A DNA stretch of 22,596 nt from an uncultured Clostridia bacterium (GCA_910579745.1 CAJTVH010000050.1:1-22596); one strand, 5' to 3'. Positions 1 to 6,620 are shown, counted from the stretch's first letter. Numbers and translations: made by a program. Notes: generated from the letters alone by a model not told the origin.

Positions 1-77
1 TGAAAAATGACACGATAACGGAAATTTTAAATTTGAAAAATTATTTTTATTTTCCTTTGCGCGGTGTTTCCTTAATT
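1..77. repeat. Family A palindromic repeat, copy 1 (truncated by window edge)
   Basis: This stretch matches the reverse complement of 7682-7758 at 76 of 77 positions (single difference at position 12), far more than chance even for AT-rich DNA. It ends with the family A terminus CGGTGTTTCCTT. Only half of the element is present because the window starts inside it. No transposase is encoded, so it is MITE-like or a palindromic intergenic repeat. An open reading frame runs straight through it (see 3-200). Confidence 0.85.
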
Positions 78-200
78 TATAGCGAAAAAATAAAAGAGTT
101 AATATGGTGTGAGGGATTTGTCTTATTGGAGCTAACTTTTAAAAAGGCTTTGCCTATAATCAATAAAAGAATGAACAAATTATTAAAGCTGTATATATAA
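3..200 (+). CDS. Possible 3' end of an unidentified gene, running through repeat A
   Basis: A frame open from the window edge runs 65 codons to TAA at 198-200. The first about 25 codons lie in the family A repeat; the rest ends in a basic, leucine-rich tail (NKRMNKLLKLYI). I do not recognise the protein. Either a real gene ends here after an in-frame repeat insertion, or the frame is open by chance in a low-GC repeat. The same frame is also open in the other repeat copy, which weakens the case for a true gene. Upstream sequence would decide. Confidence 0.25.
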   Translation, partial: KNDTITEILNLKNYFYFPLRGVSLIYSEKIKELIWCEGFVLLELTFKKALPIINKRMNKLLKLYI

Positions 201-208
201 TACTTTGT

Positions 209-274
209 TTATTCTCCTGTTAAGCCATGGGGAACACAAAAGTCTTCTCTAAGCTTATTGATTTTATCAACACC
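209..274 (-). pseudogene. Possible C-terminal gene fragment (unidentified; perhaps iron-dependent alcohol dehydrogenase)
   Basis: On the minus strand a 21-codon frame, closed upstream by TGA at 275-277 and downstream by TAA at 209-211, reads GVDKINKLREDFCVPHGL and three more residues. The helix followed by a Val-Pro-x-x-Leu turn resembles the last helix of iron-containing alcohol dehydrogenases (family knowledge, recalled, not searched). No further homologous sequence was recognised upstream, so this would be a decayed remnant. Base composition is less AT-rich than its surroundings, which is why it stood out. Confidence 0.2.
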
Positions 275-343
275 TCAAGCAATTATATTTAATTACTGTT
301 TATATAATAAAAATTAGAAAAATATTTTTATATTTGAGTTTAT

Positions 344-373
344 GTTTAAAAATTTAATTTAAGGGCTATACTC
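344..373 (+). promoter_or_regulatory. Putative sigma-F type promoter of spoIIR
   Basis: GTTTA (344-348), a 15-base spacer and GGCTATACTC (364-373) fit the sigma-F pattern GYATA-N15-GGNNANAHTR with one mismatch in each box. In Bacillus subtilis spoIIR is a sigma-F gene, so the match is expected from biology, but it was found by eye in AT-rich DNA. Confidence 0.4.
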
Positions 374-411
374 CTTTTTGTAATCAATAAAAACAGAAAG
401 GAGTATTTTTT
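368..411 (+). terminator. Hairpin with T run overlapping spoIIR -10 box and ribosome binding site
   Basis: ATACTCCTTT (368-377) and AAAGGAGTAT (397-406) form a perfect 10-bp stem with a 19-base loop, followed by six or more T up to base 411. The right arm contains the spoIIR Shine-Dalgarno AAAGGAG (397-403). Read-through RNA from upstream would either terminate here or hide the ribosome site. RNA starting at the proposed sigma-F promoter (about 379-381) would lack the left arm and stay translatable. Confidence 0.5.
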
Positions 412-1104
412 ATGTTTATTAAATTTATTAATTTGGTGGTTAAAATTAAGAAAAGAATTTTAAGCTGGGTTTTAGCGGATAGGAAAATTATTTTCGCTTC
501 TCTTTTACTTGGTTTTTTATTTACCTCGGCCGTTACATATTCGGTTACATATTCTGAGGGGATTCAAAAGGGAATAGCCAAAGAAGTACTTAGGTTTCAT
601 GTTTTAGCGAACAGCGACGAAGACTATGACCAGAAGCTTAAACTTAAAGTACGTGACGAGATTTTAAATAAATATTATAATGAGCTCAAAAAGTGTGAGA
701 ATGTTGAGGAAACAAAACTGTTTTTTGAGGATAATATAGGCGGTGTGATTTCCACGGCGAAAGAGGTTATACAAAAAGAGGGATTTAATTATGATGTCAA
801 AGCTTTTATCGGAAAATCATCTTTTCCGACAAAGAAATACGGTGATGTTTCTTTTCCAGCGGGAGAATACGACGCTTTAAAAATAGAAATAGGCGACGCT
901 AATGGAAAGAACTGGTGGTGCGTTATGTTTCCTCCCCTTTGCTTTGTAGACGTTTCCCATAGCTCGGTTTCTGAAAGCTCAAAAAATGAGCTTGAAAATA
1001 TTTTGACTGAGGAGGAATATGGAATTGTCGCTAACTCTCAAAGTGATAATTCTTTTAAAGTAAAATTTAAAGTGGTAGAATTATGGGAAGAATTATTTTC
1101 TTAA
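412..1104 (+). CDS. spoIIR: Stage II sporulation protein R
   Basis: This 230-residue protein is the forespore-made signal that, after export, is required for activation of the SpoIIGA protease and hence of sigma-E in the mother cell. An N-terminal basic stretch is followed by one membrane segment at about residues 25-47, then the conserved family start (LRFHVLANSDEDYDQKLKLK) at about 61-80. Length is close to that of the B. subtilis protein (about 224). The ATG at 412 has AAAGGAG eight bases upstream. It is a single-gene unit facing the SPFH/NfeD operon tail-to-tail. Regulation is likely through a sigma-F promoter and a hairpin that covers the ribosome site. Identification is by recognisable family motifs and is firm; the exact processing site of the signal segment is not visible. 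Confidence 0.92.
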   Translation: MFIKFINLVVKIKKRILSWVLADRKIIFASLLLGFLFTSAVTYSVTYSEGIQKGIAKEVLRFHVLANSDEDYDQKLKLKVRDEILNKYYNELKKCENVEETKLFFEDNIGGVISTAKEVIQKEGFNYDVKAFIGKSSFPTKKYGDVSFPAGEYDALKIEIGDANGKNWWCVMFPPLCFVDVSHSSVSESSKNELENILTEEEYGIVANSQSDNSFKVKFKVVELWEELFS

Positions 1105-1147
1105 TAAAAAACCGCTGATAAACTCTATTTAAAGAGTTTATCGGCGG
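1105..1147 (-). terminator. Terminator of the SPFH-NfeD operon
   Basis: CCGCTGATAAACTCT (1112-1126) pairs with 1133-1147 over 15 bp with one G-T wobble and a six-base loop. On the minus strand the stem is followed by six T (1106-1111), the form of an intrinsic terminator. No T run follows on the plus strand, so it serves the minus-strand operon mainly, though it also lies just after the spoIIR stop. Confidence 0.8.
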
Positions 1148-1172
1148 CAAAGAATTGTGAAAGCAAGCGAGT

Positions 1173-2096
1173 TTATTTATCCGCCGCTTCTTTTATTGAG
1201 GAAACAAGCCCAACAAGGTTTTGAACATCGGAGGGAATTATAAGTTTTGTCGCTTTTCCGTCCGCCGCTTTTTCAAGGGCCTCAAGGCTTTTAAGCTTTA
1301 TAACCTGATGGGTAACATCAACGTCGCTTAACATTTTAAGTCCCTCGGCGGTAGCTTTTTGTACGGCGAGAATAGCCTCAGCCTCACCTTCCGCTCGTTT
1401 AATCTGGGATTCTTTATCAGCTTCCGCACGAAGAATAGCCGCCGATTTTTCCGCCTCAGCTCTTAATATAGCTGATTCTTTCTCACCCTCGGCCACAAGC
1501 ACCGCGCTTCGTTTCTCACCTTCAGCCTGAAGGATTTTCTCTCTTCTCTCACGTTCGGCTTTCATCTGTTTTTCCATTGAGTCTTGTATTTCTTTAGGAG
1601 GCATTATATTTTTTAACTCAACACGGTTTATTTTTATACCCCACGGATCTGTCGCCGTATCAAGTATTGAGCGCATTTTTGAGTTTATTATATCTCTTGA
1701 CGTAAGAGTCTGGTCGAGCTCTAAATCGCCTATTATATTTCTTAATGTTGTGGCCGTCAAATTCTCTATCGCCTTCATTGGGTTATCGACACCGTAGGAA
1801 TAGAGTTTCGGGTCTGTTACCTGCAGATATATTACAGTGTCAATCTGCATTGTAACATTATCTTTTGTTATAACAGGCTGAGGAGGAAAATCAGCCACAA
1901 GTTCTTTCATATTTATTTTTTTTGAGACTTTATCTATTATAGGGATTGAGAAATGAAGTCCCGTCTGCCATGTGGTATGATACCCGCCGAGACGCTCAAC
2001 TATATATGTGTACGCTTGAGGCACGATTTTTACGTTTGAAACAAGTACGATAAGAATTATACCGGCTATTGTCAGCAAAATATATAAAGAATTCAT
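1173..2096 (-). CDS. SPFH/band 7 domain membrane protein (stomatin/QmcA-like)
   Basis: This 307-residue protein begins with one membrane segment (about 3-24), then an SPFH/band 7 domain (about 25-180; VERLGGYHTTWQTGLHF and IMPPKEIQDSM are typical) and a long charged coiled coil (about 180-250) built of near-repeats of the form xAEGEK/RAEAEK. Such proteins form large membrane-bound oligomers linked to membrane microdomains and protein quality control. It is encoded 24 bases after nfeD, with AGGAGGT before its ATG. The NfeD partner is the usual neighbour of this family. The coil is repetitive at the DNA level as well. Which subfamily (QmcA, slipin, YqfA/FloA-like) cannot be settled here, but the short-NfeD pairing and the N-terminal anchor favour the QmcA/YbbK type. 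Confidence 0.9.
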   Translation of the reverse strand: MNSLYILLTIAGIILIVLVSNVKIVPQAYTYIVERLGGYHTTWQTGLHFSIPIIDKVSKKINMKELVADFPPQPVITKDNVTMQIDTVIYLQVTDPKLYSYGVDNPMKAIENLTATTLRNIIGDLELDQTLTSRDIINSKMRSILDTATDPWGIKINRVELKNIMPPKEIQDSMEKQMKAERERREKILQAEGEKRSAVLVAEGEKESAILRAEAEKSAAILRAEADKESQIKRAEGEAEAILAVQKATAEGLKMLSDVDVTHQVIKLKSLEALEKAADGKATKLIIPSDVQNLVGLVSSIKEAADK

Positions 2097-2120
2097 AAAT
2101 AAATTACCTCCTGTTTATAA

Positions 2121-2555
2121 TTAATCTTTAATTGACTTTACAACTGCTTTTACTCCTTGAATTTCCTCAATTATAACGTTTGACGACGGTTCAATCGTTT
2201 TATCCTCCGAAGCTTTCGCTGACCAAAACTGACCGTCAACTATAATCTCACCCTCAGCCTTGCTGTTGTTTATTTGTTTTGTCACAACGGCTTTTTTGCC
2301 TATAAGAGTGGATACATTTGTTTTTAACGGTTCTTTTTTAAGGACTTTTTTGGCTATAGGCCTTGTGAGGAAAAGAAGAACCGATGACACAGCGATAAAT
2401 ACAGTGAGCTGGACTAAAAAATTTAGTCCCAAAATCTCCGTCAAAAGGGCCGCCAGCGCCCCTCCACAAAACCATATGGAAATCAGGGAAGACGTTATAA
2501 GCTCACAAATGAGCAAAATTACGAAGAAAACTAACCAAAACCACATATAGTTCAT
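2121..2555 (-). CDS. NfeD family membrane protein (short form)
   Basis: This 144-residue protein has two to three hydrophobic segments in the first 66 residues (MWFWLVFFVILLICELI first), then a soluble C-terminal part of about 75 residues matching the NfeD OB-fold: LIGKKAVVTKQI, GEIIVDGQFWSAKA and IIEEIQGVKAVVK. Short NfeD proteins lack the ClpP-like protease domain of the long form and work with an SPFH partner, here encoded immediately downstream in the same operon. The ATG has AAAGGAGG with good spacing and an extended -10 promoter lies at 2582-2590. The opposite strand has a shadow reading frame at 2260-2550 that is not credible. Function in the cell is not established beyond membrane partnership with SPFH oligomers. 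Confidence 0.88.
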   Translation of the reverse strand: MNYMWFWLVFFVILLICELITSSLISIWFCGGALAALLTEILGLNFLVQLTVFIAVSSVLLFLTRPIAKKVLKKEPLKTNVSTLIGKKAVVTKQINNSKAEGEIIVDGQFWSAKASEDKTIEPSSNVIIEEIQGVKAVVKSIKD

Positions 2556-2581
2556 AAAAAACCTCCTTTTCTATATAATTA

Positions 2582-2590
2582 ATTATATCA
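2582..2590 (-). promoter_or_regulatory. Extended -10 promoter of nfeD-SPFH operon
   Basis: Read on the minus strand, TGATATAAT is an extended -10 (TG-N-TATAAT) placed about 30 bases before the nfeD ATG. Only a weak -35 (TTTATT-like) is found at the right distance, as allowed for extended -10 promoters. Confidence 0.45.
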
Positions 2591-2652
2591 TATTTATTTT
2601 ATATAATAAAGAAATATTTTTTTCGCTGGCAGGTAAATCGGCACAAAAAAAG

Positions 2653-2681
2653 TTGTAATTAATTCTTTATTATGGTAAAAT
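2653..2681 (+). promoter_or_regulatory. Sigma-A promoter of ybaB-recR
   Basis: TTGTAA (2653-2658), 17-base spacer, TAAAAT (2676-2681), 34 bases before the ybaB start. Spacing is optimal and each box differs from consensus by one or two bases. Confidence 0.55.
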
Positions 2682-2715
2682 AAAAAAGATATTATTTTTT
2701 CAGGAGGTTTTTATT

Positions 2716-3060
2716 ATGGCAAAAGGTTTTGGCGGCGGGTTTCCCGGCGGTATGAATATGAACAATCTTATGAAGCAGGCTCAAAAGATGCAAAAACAAA
2801 TGGAGCAGATGCAGACTGAGCTTGAGAACAAGGAATTTGAGGTCACAAGCGGCGGCGGGGCCGTTAAAGTGGTTATTACGGGGAAAAAACAGATTAAATC
2901 TATTGAGATTTCTCCGGACGTTGTAGATCCAGACGATGTGGAAATGCTTCAGGACCTTGTACTTACGGCGGTGAACGAGGCTATACGGCAGGCGGACGAA
3001 ACCGCTAACAATGAAATGGGAAAAATCGCGGGAGGTAAGCTTCCGGGCGGTTTGTTTTAA
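2716..3060 (+). CDS. YbaB/EbfC family nucleoid-associated protein
   Basis: This 114-residue protein belongs to the YbaB/EbfC family of dimeric DNA-binding proteins. The glycine-rich start (FGGGFPGGMNMNNLMKQAQK) is followed by a Met/Gln-rich helix (about 14-40), then the core strands with VTSGGGAVKVVITGKKQIKSI and a last helix with VNEAIRQADE. Length is typical (about 105-115). AGGAGG lies just before the ATG, and recR follows after 18 bases, the widely conserved ybaB-recR pair; dnaX, often the first gene of this group, is absent here because the upstream neighbour is the divergent nfeD. Assignment is firm; its role as nucleoid protein or RecR-linked repair factor is known only in outline. Confidence 0.93.
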   Translation: MAKGFGGGFPGGMNMNNLMKQAQKMQKQMEQMQTELENKEFEVTSGGGAVKVVITGKKQIKSIEISPDVVDPDDVEMLQDLVLTAVNEAIRQADETANNEMGKIAGGKLPGGLF

Positions 3061-3078
3061 TTTTAAGGAGTTTGACGG

Positions 3079-3678
3079 ATGAGCGTTTACGGAACACCTA
3101 TTTCTTCTCTTATAGAGCAACTGTCAAAGCTTCCAGGCATAGGGGGAAAATCCGCCCAAAGACTCGCTTTTTATATTATCAATATGCCTGAGGAAAACGC
3201 CAGGGCTTTAGCGGACAGCATACTCAACGCTAAAAGGGACATTAAATACTGTTCAATTTGCTATAATTTGACGGACACTGACCCATGTCCCGTATGTTCA
3301 AGCGAGAAGAGAAACAAAAATATTATCATGGTAGTTGAGGACCCAAGGGATATGGCCGCCTATGAGAAAACAAAGGAATACACGGGTATTTATCATGTTC
3401 TTCATGGGGCGATTTCTCCAATTAACGGCGTCACGCCATCTGACATTAAAGTTAAAGAGCTTATACAAAGGCTTGACGACACAAATATTGAAGAGGTTAT
3501 TATCGCCACGAATCCCAATGTTGAGGGAGAGGCGACCGCTATGTATTTAAGCAGGCTTATTAAGCCTTTAGGAATAAAAGTCAGCAGAATCGCCCATGGA
3601 GTACCCGTGGGCGGAGACATTGAATATGTTGACGAGGTGACGCTTCTGAGAGCTTTAGAGGGGCGGAGACTTATGTAG
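3079..3678 (+). CDS. recR: Recombination mediator protein RecR
   Basis: RecR acts with RecO (and RecF) to load RecA on SSB-coated single-stranded DNA. The 199-residue product has the expected layout: helix-hairpin-helix (about 10-30, LSKLPGIGGKSAQRLAF), a C4 zinc finger (C58, C61, C70, C73) and a Toprim domain (about 80-175, beginning VVEDPRDMAAYEKT). Length matches the family (about 198-200). The start at 3079 has AAGGAG at the proper distance. It is co-transcribed with ybaB and is followed after 42 bases by thyX. No key residue appears missing. Confidence 0.96.
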   Translation: MSVYGTPISSLIEQLSKLPGIGGKSAQRLAFYIINMPEENARALADSILNAKRDIKYCSICYNLTDTDPCPVCSSEKRNKNIIMVVEDPRDMAAYEKTKEYTGIYHVLHGAISPINGVTPSDIKVKELIQRLDDTNIEEVIIATNPNVEGEATAMYLSRLIKPLGIKVSRIAHGVPVGGDIEYVDEVTLLRALEGRRLM

Positions 3679-3720
3679 AGTATTTTCTTTAGTTTTTTTA
3701 AGATATTGGGAGGAAATGAT

Positions 3721-4371
3721 TTGAGGATTATTAAACCTTCTTTTTCCATAGAAGAAGAAATTGACGCTAAAAAAATTATGTCTGTTATTGAGAGGGCGGG
3801 AAGAACATGTTATAAAAGCGAGAGCTCTATTTCGGAGGAGTCCGCCGATAAATTTATCGCTAATATTTTAAAAAGAGGTCATGAGTCGGTTATTGAGCAT
3901 GAGAAAATAACCGTAAGGATTATATGCGACAGGGGCGTTACTCATGAGCTTGTAAGACACAGGATAGCTAGTTTTTCTCAAGAGTCCACAAGATACTGCA
4001 ATTACTCAAAAGATAAATTTGGGGGAGAGCTTACTTTTATTAAACCTTGTTTCTGGGATGAGGAGACAGAGGATGGAAAAGAAAAAATGAAACTATGGGA
4101 AGAAAGTATGGCCTTTATTGAGAAGCGTTATAAAAAGCTTATAGAAATAGGGGCGAAGCCTGAGGAGGCCAGAGCGATATTGCCAAATTCGCTGAAAACG
4201 GAAATCGTTGTCACAATGAATTTAAGAGAGTGGAGGCACTTTTTCAAATTAAGAACAGCTCAGGCCGCCCACCCTCAAATAAGAGAGATAGCGGGAGCCA
4301 TTCTTAAAGAATTTAAGGACAAGCTTCCGGCAATATTTTCAGATTTATATCATAACGTATCTGAAGTCTGA
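3721..4371 (+). CDS. thyX: FAD-dependent thymidylate synthase
   Basis: ThyX methylates dUMP to dTMP with methylene-tetrahydrofolate, using FAD and NAD(P)H, and makes dihydrofolate reductase dispensable for this step. The 216-residue product contains the signature RHR-x7-S (R79-H80-R81 to S89, RHRIASFSQES) and the C-terminal block LRTAQAAHPQIR. I start it at the TTG at 3721, which has GGAGG (3709-3713) seven bases upstream; the in-frame TTG at 3706 would place that Shine-Dalgarno inside the coding region. It follows recR by 42 bases and may share its transcript, though the two jobs are not linked. No thyA is seen in this window. Confidence 0.93.
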   Translation: MRIIKPSFSIEEEIDAKKIMSVIERAGRTCYKSESSISEESADKFIANILKRGHESVIEHEKITVRIICDRGVTHELVRHRIASFSQESTRYCNYSKDKFGGELTFIKPCFWDEETEDGKEKMKLWEESMAFIEKRYKKLIEIGAKPEEARAILPNSLKTEIVVTMNLREWRHFFKLRTAQAAHPQIREIAGAILKEFKDKLPAIFSDLYHNVSEV

Positions 4372-4664
4372 AATATATAAGAAGATAAACTTATTTATTT
4401 TATTTTTTATAATTTTTTTGATATTTTCATTTTATAAAATTATAAAAATAAAAAATTTCTTTTCATTGCTGAAAGCTTAATAACAGGCGAGGAGTTTTAA
4501 AACAGCTTATATAGTTGTTATTTATACAATTTTAATAACCGCCGAAAGGGGTTTCAAGCGGAGATACGTATATATCACAAGGATTTTTAAATTATCGCGA
4601 AGCCTGTAAAACAGAAGGCTTTTAAAAAATTTTAAAAAAATTAAAAAAAAATAAAAAAAGGGGT

Positions 4665-4690
4665 TAAGTTTTTTTTTACAGTGACGATAT
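4665..4690 (+). promoter_or_regulatory. Sigma-28 (SigD) type promoter of flagellin
   Basis: TAAG (4665-4668), 15-base spacer, ACGATAT (4684-4690) match the Gram-positive motility consensus TAAA-N15-CCGATAT with one change in each box. Position ahead of flagellin is as expected and gives a leader of about 150 bases. Confidence 0.65.
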
Positions 4691-4720
4691 ATATATTGTA
4701 ATTAATAAATGATAATTTAT

Positions 4721-4759
4721 AATAATAAAAAAGTTGCCCGGGAAACCTCTTTTATTATT
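4721..4759 (+). promoter_or_regulatory. Leader hairpin upstream of flagellin
   Basis: AATAATAAAA (4721-4730) and TTTTATTATT (4750-4759) form a 10-bp stem; part of the interior can extend it, leaving a loop with CCCGGGAAA. A GGA motif in the loop (4741-4743) together with the GGAGGGA Shine-Dalgarno at 4833-4839 resembles the two-site arrangement used by the translational repressor CsrA on hag mRNA. CsrA control is inferred, not seen; no csrA or fliW gene is in the window. Confidence 0.35.
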
Positions 4760-4845
4760 ATCTAATTATATTTATAACATAATATATTATATTATAAATG
4801 CAAATGGATTTGCATAATTTTATTAAATCAATGGAGGGATTTACT

Positions 4846-5715
4846 ATGGCTAGTAATACAGTAATTAACACTAATATCAGAGCTTTAAACTCACACAGAA
4901 ATTTATCATCAGTTGGTACAGCTTTACAGAAATCAAGCGAAAGATTATCAAGCGGTAAAAAAATCAACCATGCCGCTGACGACTCAGCAGGTCTTGCTAT
5001 CACTGAGAAAATGAGAGCTCAGATCAAAGGTCTTGATATGGCTGACAAAAACACTCAGGACGCTATCAGCTTAATTCAGACAGCTGAGGGTTCTTTCAGT
5101 GAGATCGAGTCTATGGTTCAGAGAATCAGAGAGCTTACAGTTCAGTGCGCTAATGATTCAAACGCTACTCAGGACCGTGTAAAAATTTCTAACGAAATTC
5201 AGCAGCTTCAGGACGAAATCAGCGCTATGGCAGGAAGAACAGAGTTCAATACAAAGACTCTCGCTACAGGAGCTTTCTCTAAGAGTGCTAACGCTCTTTA
5301 CTTCCAGATTGGAGCTAATAAAGGTCAGGCTATCGATTTAACTATCGGTAAAATGACAGCTACATCTTTAGGTATCGGCACACTCGCTTCTAACATTACC
5401 GGAGCTTTAAATAAGACTGGTAAAGGAGCGGGCTCAAAAATCAGCGGATTCCTTTCAAATATCGACAAAGCTATCTCTAAAGTATCTGATGAGGTTGCTA
5501 AACTTGGTGCTAAACAGAACAGACTTGAATACACAAGCAACAACCTTCAGGTTTCTTCTGAAAACCTTTCTTCAGCTAAATCTCGTATAGAAGACGCTGA
5601 TATGGCTAAAGAAATGATGAACGTAACAGCTAAAAACGTTCTTCAGCAGGCTGCTACTTCTATGCTTGCTCAGGCTAACCAGGCTACAAGCAGTGTAGTT
5701 TCTTTATTACAGTAA
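4846..5715 (+). CDS. Flagellin
   Basis: This is the filament subunit, 289 residues. The N-terminal D0/D1 part (VINTNIRALNSHRNL, then RLSSGKKINHAADDSAGLAI) and the C-terminal D1/D0 part (LGAKQNRLEYTSNNL through the end LLQ) are both complete. The central region (about 145-205) is short, so no large exposed D2/D3 domain is present, as in Bacillus Hag. The start is the ATG at 4846 with GGAGG upstream; the in-frame ATG at 4798 precedes the ribosome site and lies in the leader. Codon use is unlike its neighbours, with many AAC, ATC and CAG codons, as expected for very high expression. One cysteine sits in TVQCAND, unusual for secreted filament proteins. It has its own SigD-type promoter and a strong terminator, so it is monocistronic; no other flagellar structural gene is nearby. 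Confidence 0.95.
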   Translation: MASNTVINTNIRALNSHRNLSSVGTALQKSSERLSSGKKINHAADDSAGLAITEKMRAQIKGLDMADKNTQDAISLIQTAEGSFSEIESMVQRIRELTVQCANDSNATQDRVKISNEIQQLQDEISAMAGRTEFNTKTLATGAFSKSANALYFQIGANKGQAIDLTIGKMTATSLGIGTLASNITGALNKTGKGAGSKISGFLSNIDKAISKVSDEVAKLGAKQNRLEYTSNNLQVSSENLSSAKSRIEDADMAKEMMNVTAKNVLQQAATSMLAQANQATSSVVSLLQ

Positions 5716-5756
5716 TTTAATTTATAGTTATATATTTTATTATTGTATAAAAAGGG

Positions 5757-5788
5757 TTCAGAGGAGTTTACTCCTCTGAATTTTTTTT
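5757..5788 (+). terminator. Flagellin terminator
   Basis: TTCAGAGGAG (5757-5766) and CTCCTCTGAA (5771-5780) form a perfect 10-bp stem with a TTTA loop, followed by eight T. A textbook intrinsic terminator 41 bases after the flagellin stop. Confidence 0.95.
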
Positions 5789-5874
5789 ATGTACAGAGGC
5801 AATATAAGGAAGTAAGAGGCTAAAGAAATAGATTTTTACTCCATTATATAGGAATGAGGGGAAAAATTGATTAT

Positions 5875-5914
5875 AAAAATAAGCGTGAGATTATTCAATC
5901 TCACGCTTATTTTT
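5875..5914 (-). terminator. Bidirectional terminator after cwlD
   Basis: AAAAATAAGCGTGAGATT (5875-5892) and its exact complement (5897-5914) form an 18-bp stem with a four-base loop. T-rich sequence follows on both strands, and the structure touches the cwlD stop codon at 5913-5915. Confidence 0.88.
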
Positions 5915-6620
5915 AATTTTCGGATGTATTTTGAGCATTATCCTTACAAAAATCGGTTACGCCCATATATATTGCCCAAGCGATTTTCTGGCGATATTCA
6001 TCGGAGGCAAGTTTCGCGTTTTCAGAGTCGTTTGAGAGAAAACCGCACTCAACTATAACAGAAGCGCATTTTGTGTTTTTTAATATGTAATACTCGCCGT
6101 TAGGTTTTGGAACACGAGTGTTGCTTTCATCGGCAAATTCTTTAATTTTATTTTGAATACATTCGGCTAACGCTTTTCCGCTTTCGGAATTTTTATAATA
6201 AAATACTTGGGCTCCTTTAGCCGAGCTGTTTGGAAAAGAGTTTTGATGGATACTTATAAATATATCTATTTCGTCGCCTCCCGCTATAAGCTTTCTTTGT
6301 TTTAAGTCCTCAATTTTTTTCTTTGATAACGCCGAGTCATCAATTCTTGTCGTAAAAATATTAGCTCCGCCTTGTTCCAGGTATTGCTGAAGTTTTTGGC
6401 TTATATCAAGATTTAATGTTTTTTCCTCAGTTCCATCTGAACGGACTTTTCCAGGATCCCATCCTCCATGTCCCGCGTCAATCACTATATTTTTATTAGA
6501 TACAGGCATAGAAAACGTTTCCACGCTTTTATTAAAAAATGAATATGTTATTCCGTACAGAATTAAAACGCTGTAGGTTAAAGCAAGGATTTTTAGTTTA
6601 TTTTTTGATATGTAACTCAT
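5913..6620 (-). CDS. cwlD: N-acetylmuramoyl-L-alanine amidase, CwlD type
   Basis: The 235-residue protein has an N-terminal membrane/signal segment (about 9-29) and an Amidase_3 zinc domain (about 43-225). Likely zinc ligands are H51 (IDAGHGGWDPG), E66 (GTEEKTLNL) and H125 (ISIHQNSF); the catalytic glutamate is E191 (IVECGFLSN). In spore formers of this size and layout, CwlD removes peptide side chains from cortex muramic acid so that muramic-delta-lactam can form, which germination enzymes recognise. Length fits B. subtilis CwlD (237). No cell-wall binding repeats are present, which argues against a vegetative autolysin. GGGGGTG precedes the ATG. It is a single-gene unit between flagellin and the Rrf2 gene. 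The amidase assignment is firm; CwlD itself is inferred from size, layout and the presence of spoIIR. Confidence 0.85.
   Translation of the reverse strand: MSYISKNKLKILALTYSVLILYGITYSFFNKSVETFSMPVSNKNIVIDAGHGGWDPGKVRSDGTEEKTLNLDISQKLQQYLEQGGANIFTTRIDDSALSKKKIEDLKQRKLIAGGDEIDIFISIHQNSFPNSSAKGAQVFYYKNSESGKALAECIQNKIKEFADESNTRVPKPNGEYYILKNTKCASVIVECGFLSNDSENAKLASDEYRQKIAWAIYMGVTDFCKDNAQNTSEN

Larger units (their letters stand above)
4372..4845. other. Gene-free stretch: AT-rich DNA with possible structured RNA and flagellin leader
   Basis: No credible gene is present. Bases 4390-4440 resemble the middle of family B repeats (TTTATTTTTTA, then TTTTGATATTTTCA), probably a decayed piece. From about 4474 to 4626 several short complementary blocks occur: ACAGGC near 4505 with GCCTGT near 4605, and AAGCC with GGCTT around 4602-4623 followed by TTTT. 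The right part holds the flagellin promoter and leader, listed separately. Confidence 0.4.

Noticed and set aside
2260..2550. Frame on the plus strand over nfeD, and similar frames opposite deoB, pdp, recR and cheA
   Set aside because: They lie opposite well-supported genes, lack ribosome sites and have no recognisable protein features.
3706..3720. Longer thyX start at TTG 3706
   Set aside because: It would put the GGAGG ribosome site inside the gene; TTG at 3721 is correctly spaced and gives the usual N-terminus.
4798..4845. Longer flagellin start at ATG 4798
   Set aside because: The added residues do not resemble flagellin, and the GGAGG site lies right before ATG 4846.
4500..4845. c-di-GMP (GEMM) riboswitch in the flagellin leader
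   Set aside because: The conserved GGGACGCAAAGCC-like core of that class was not found here or in the cheA leader.
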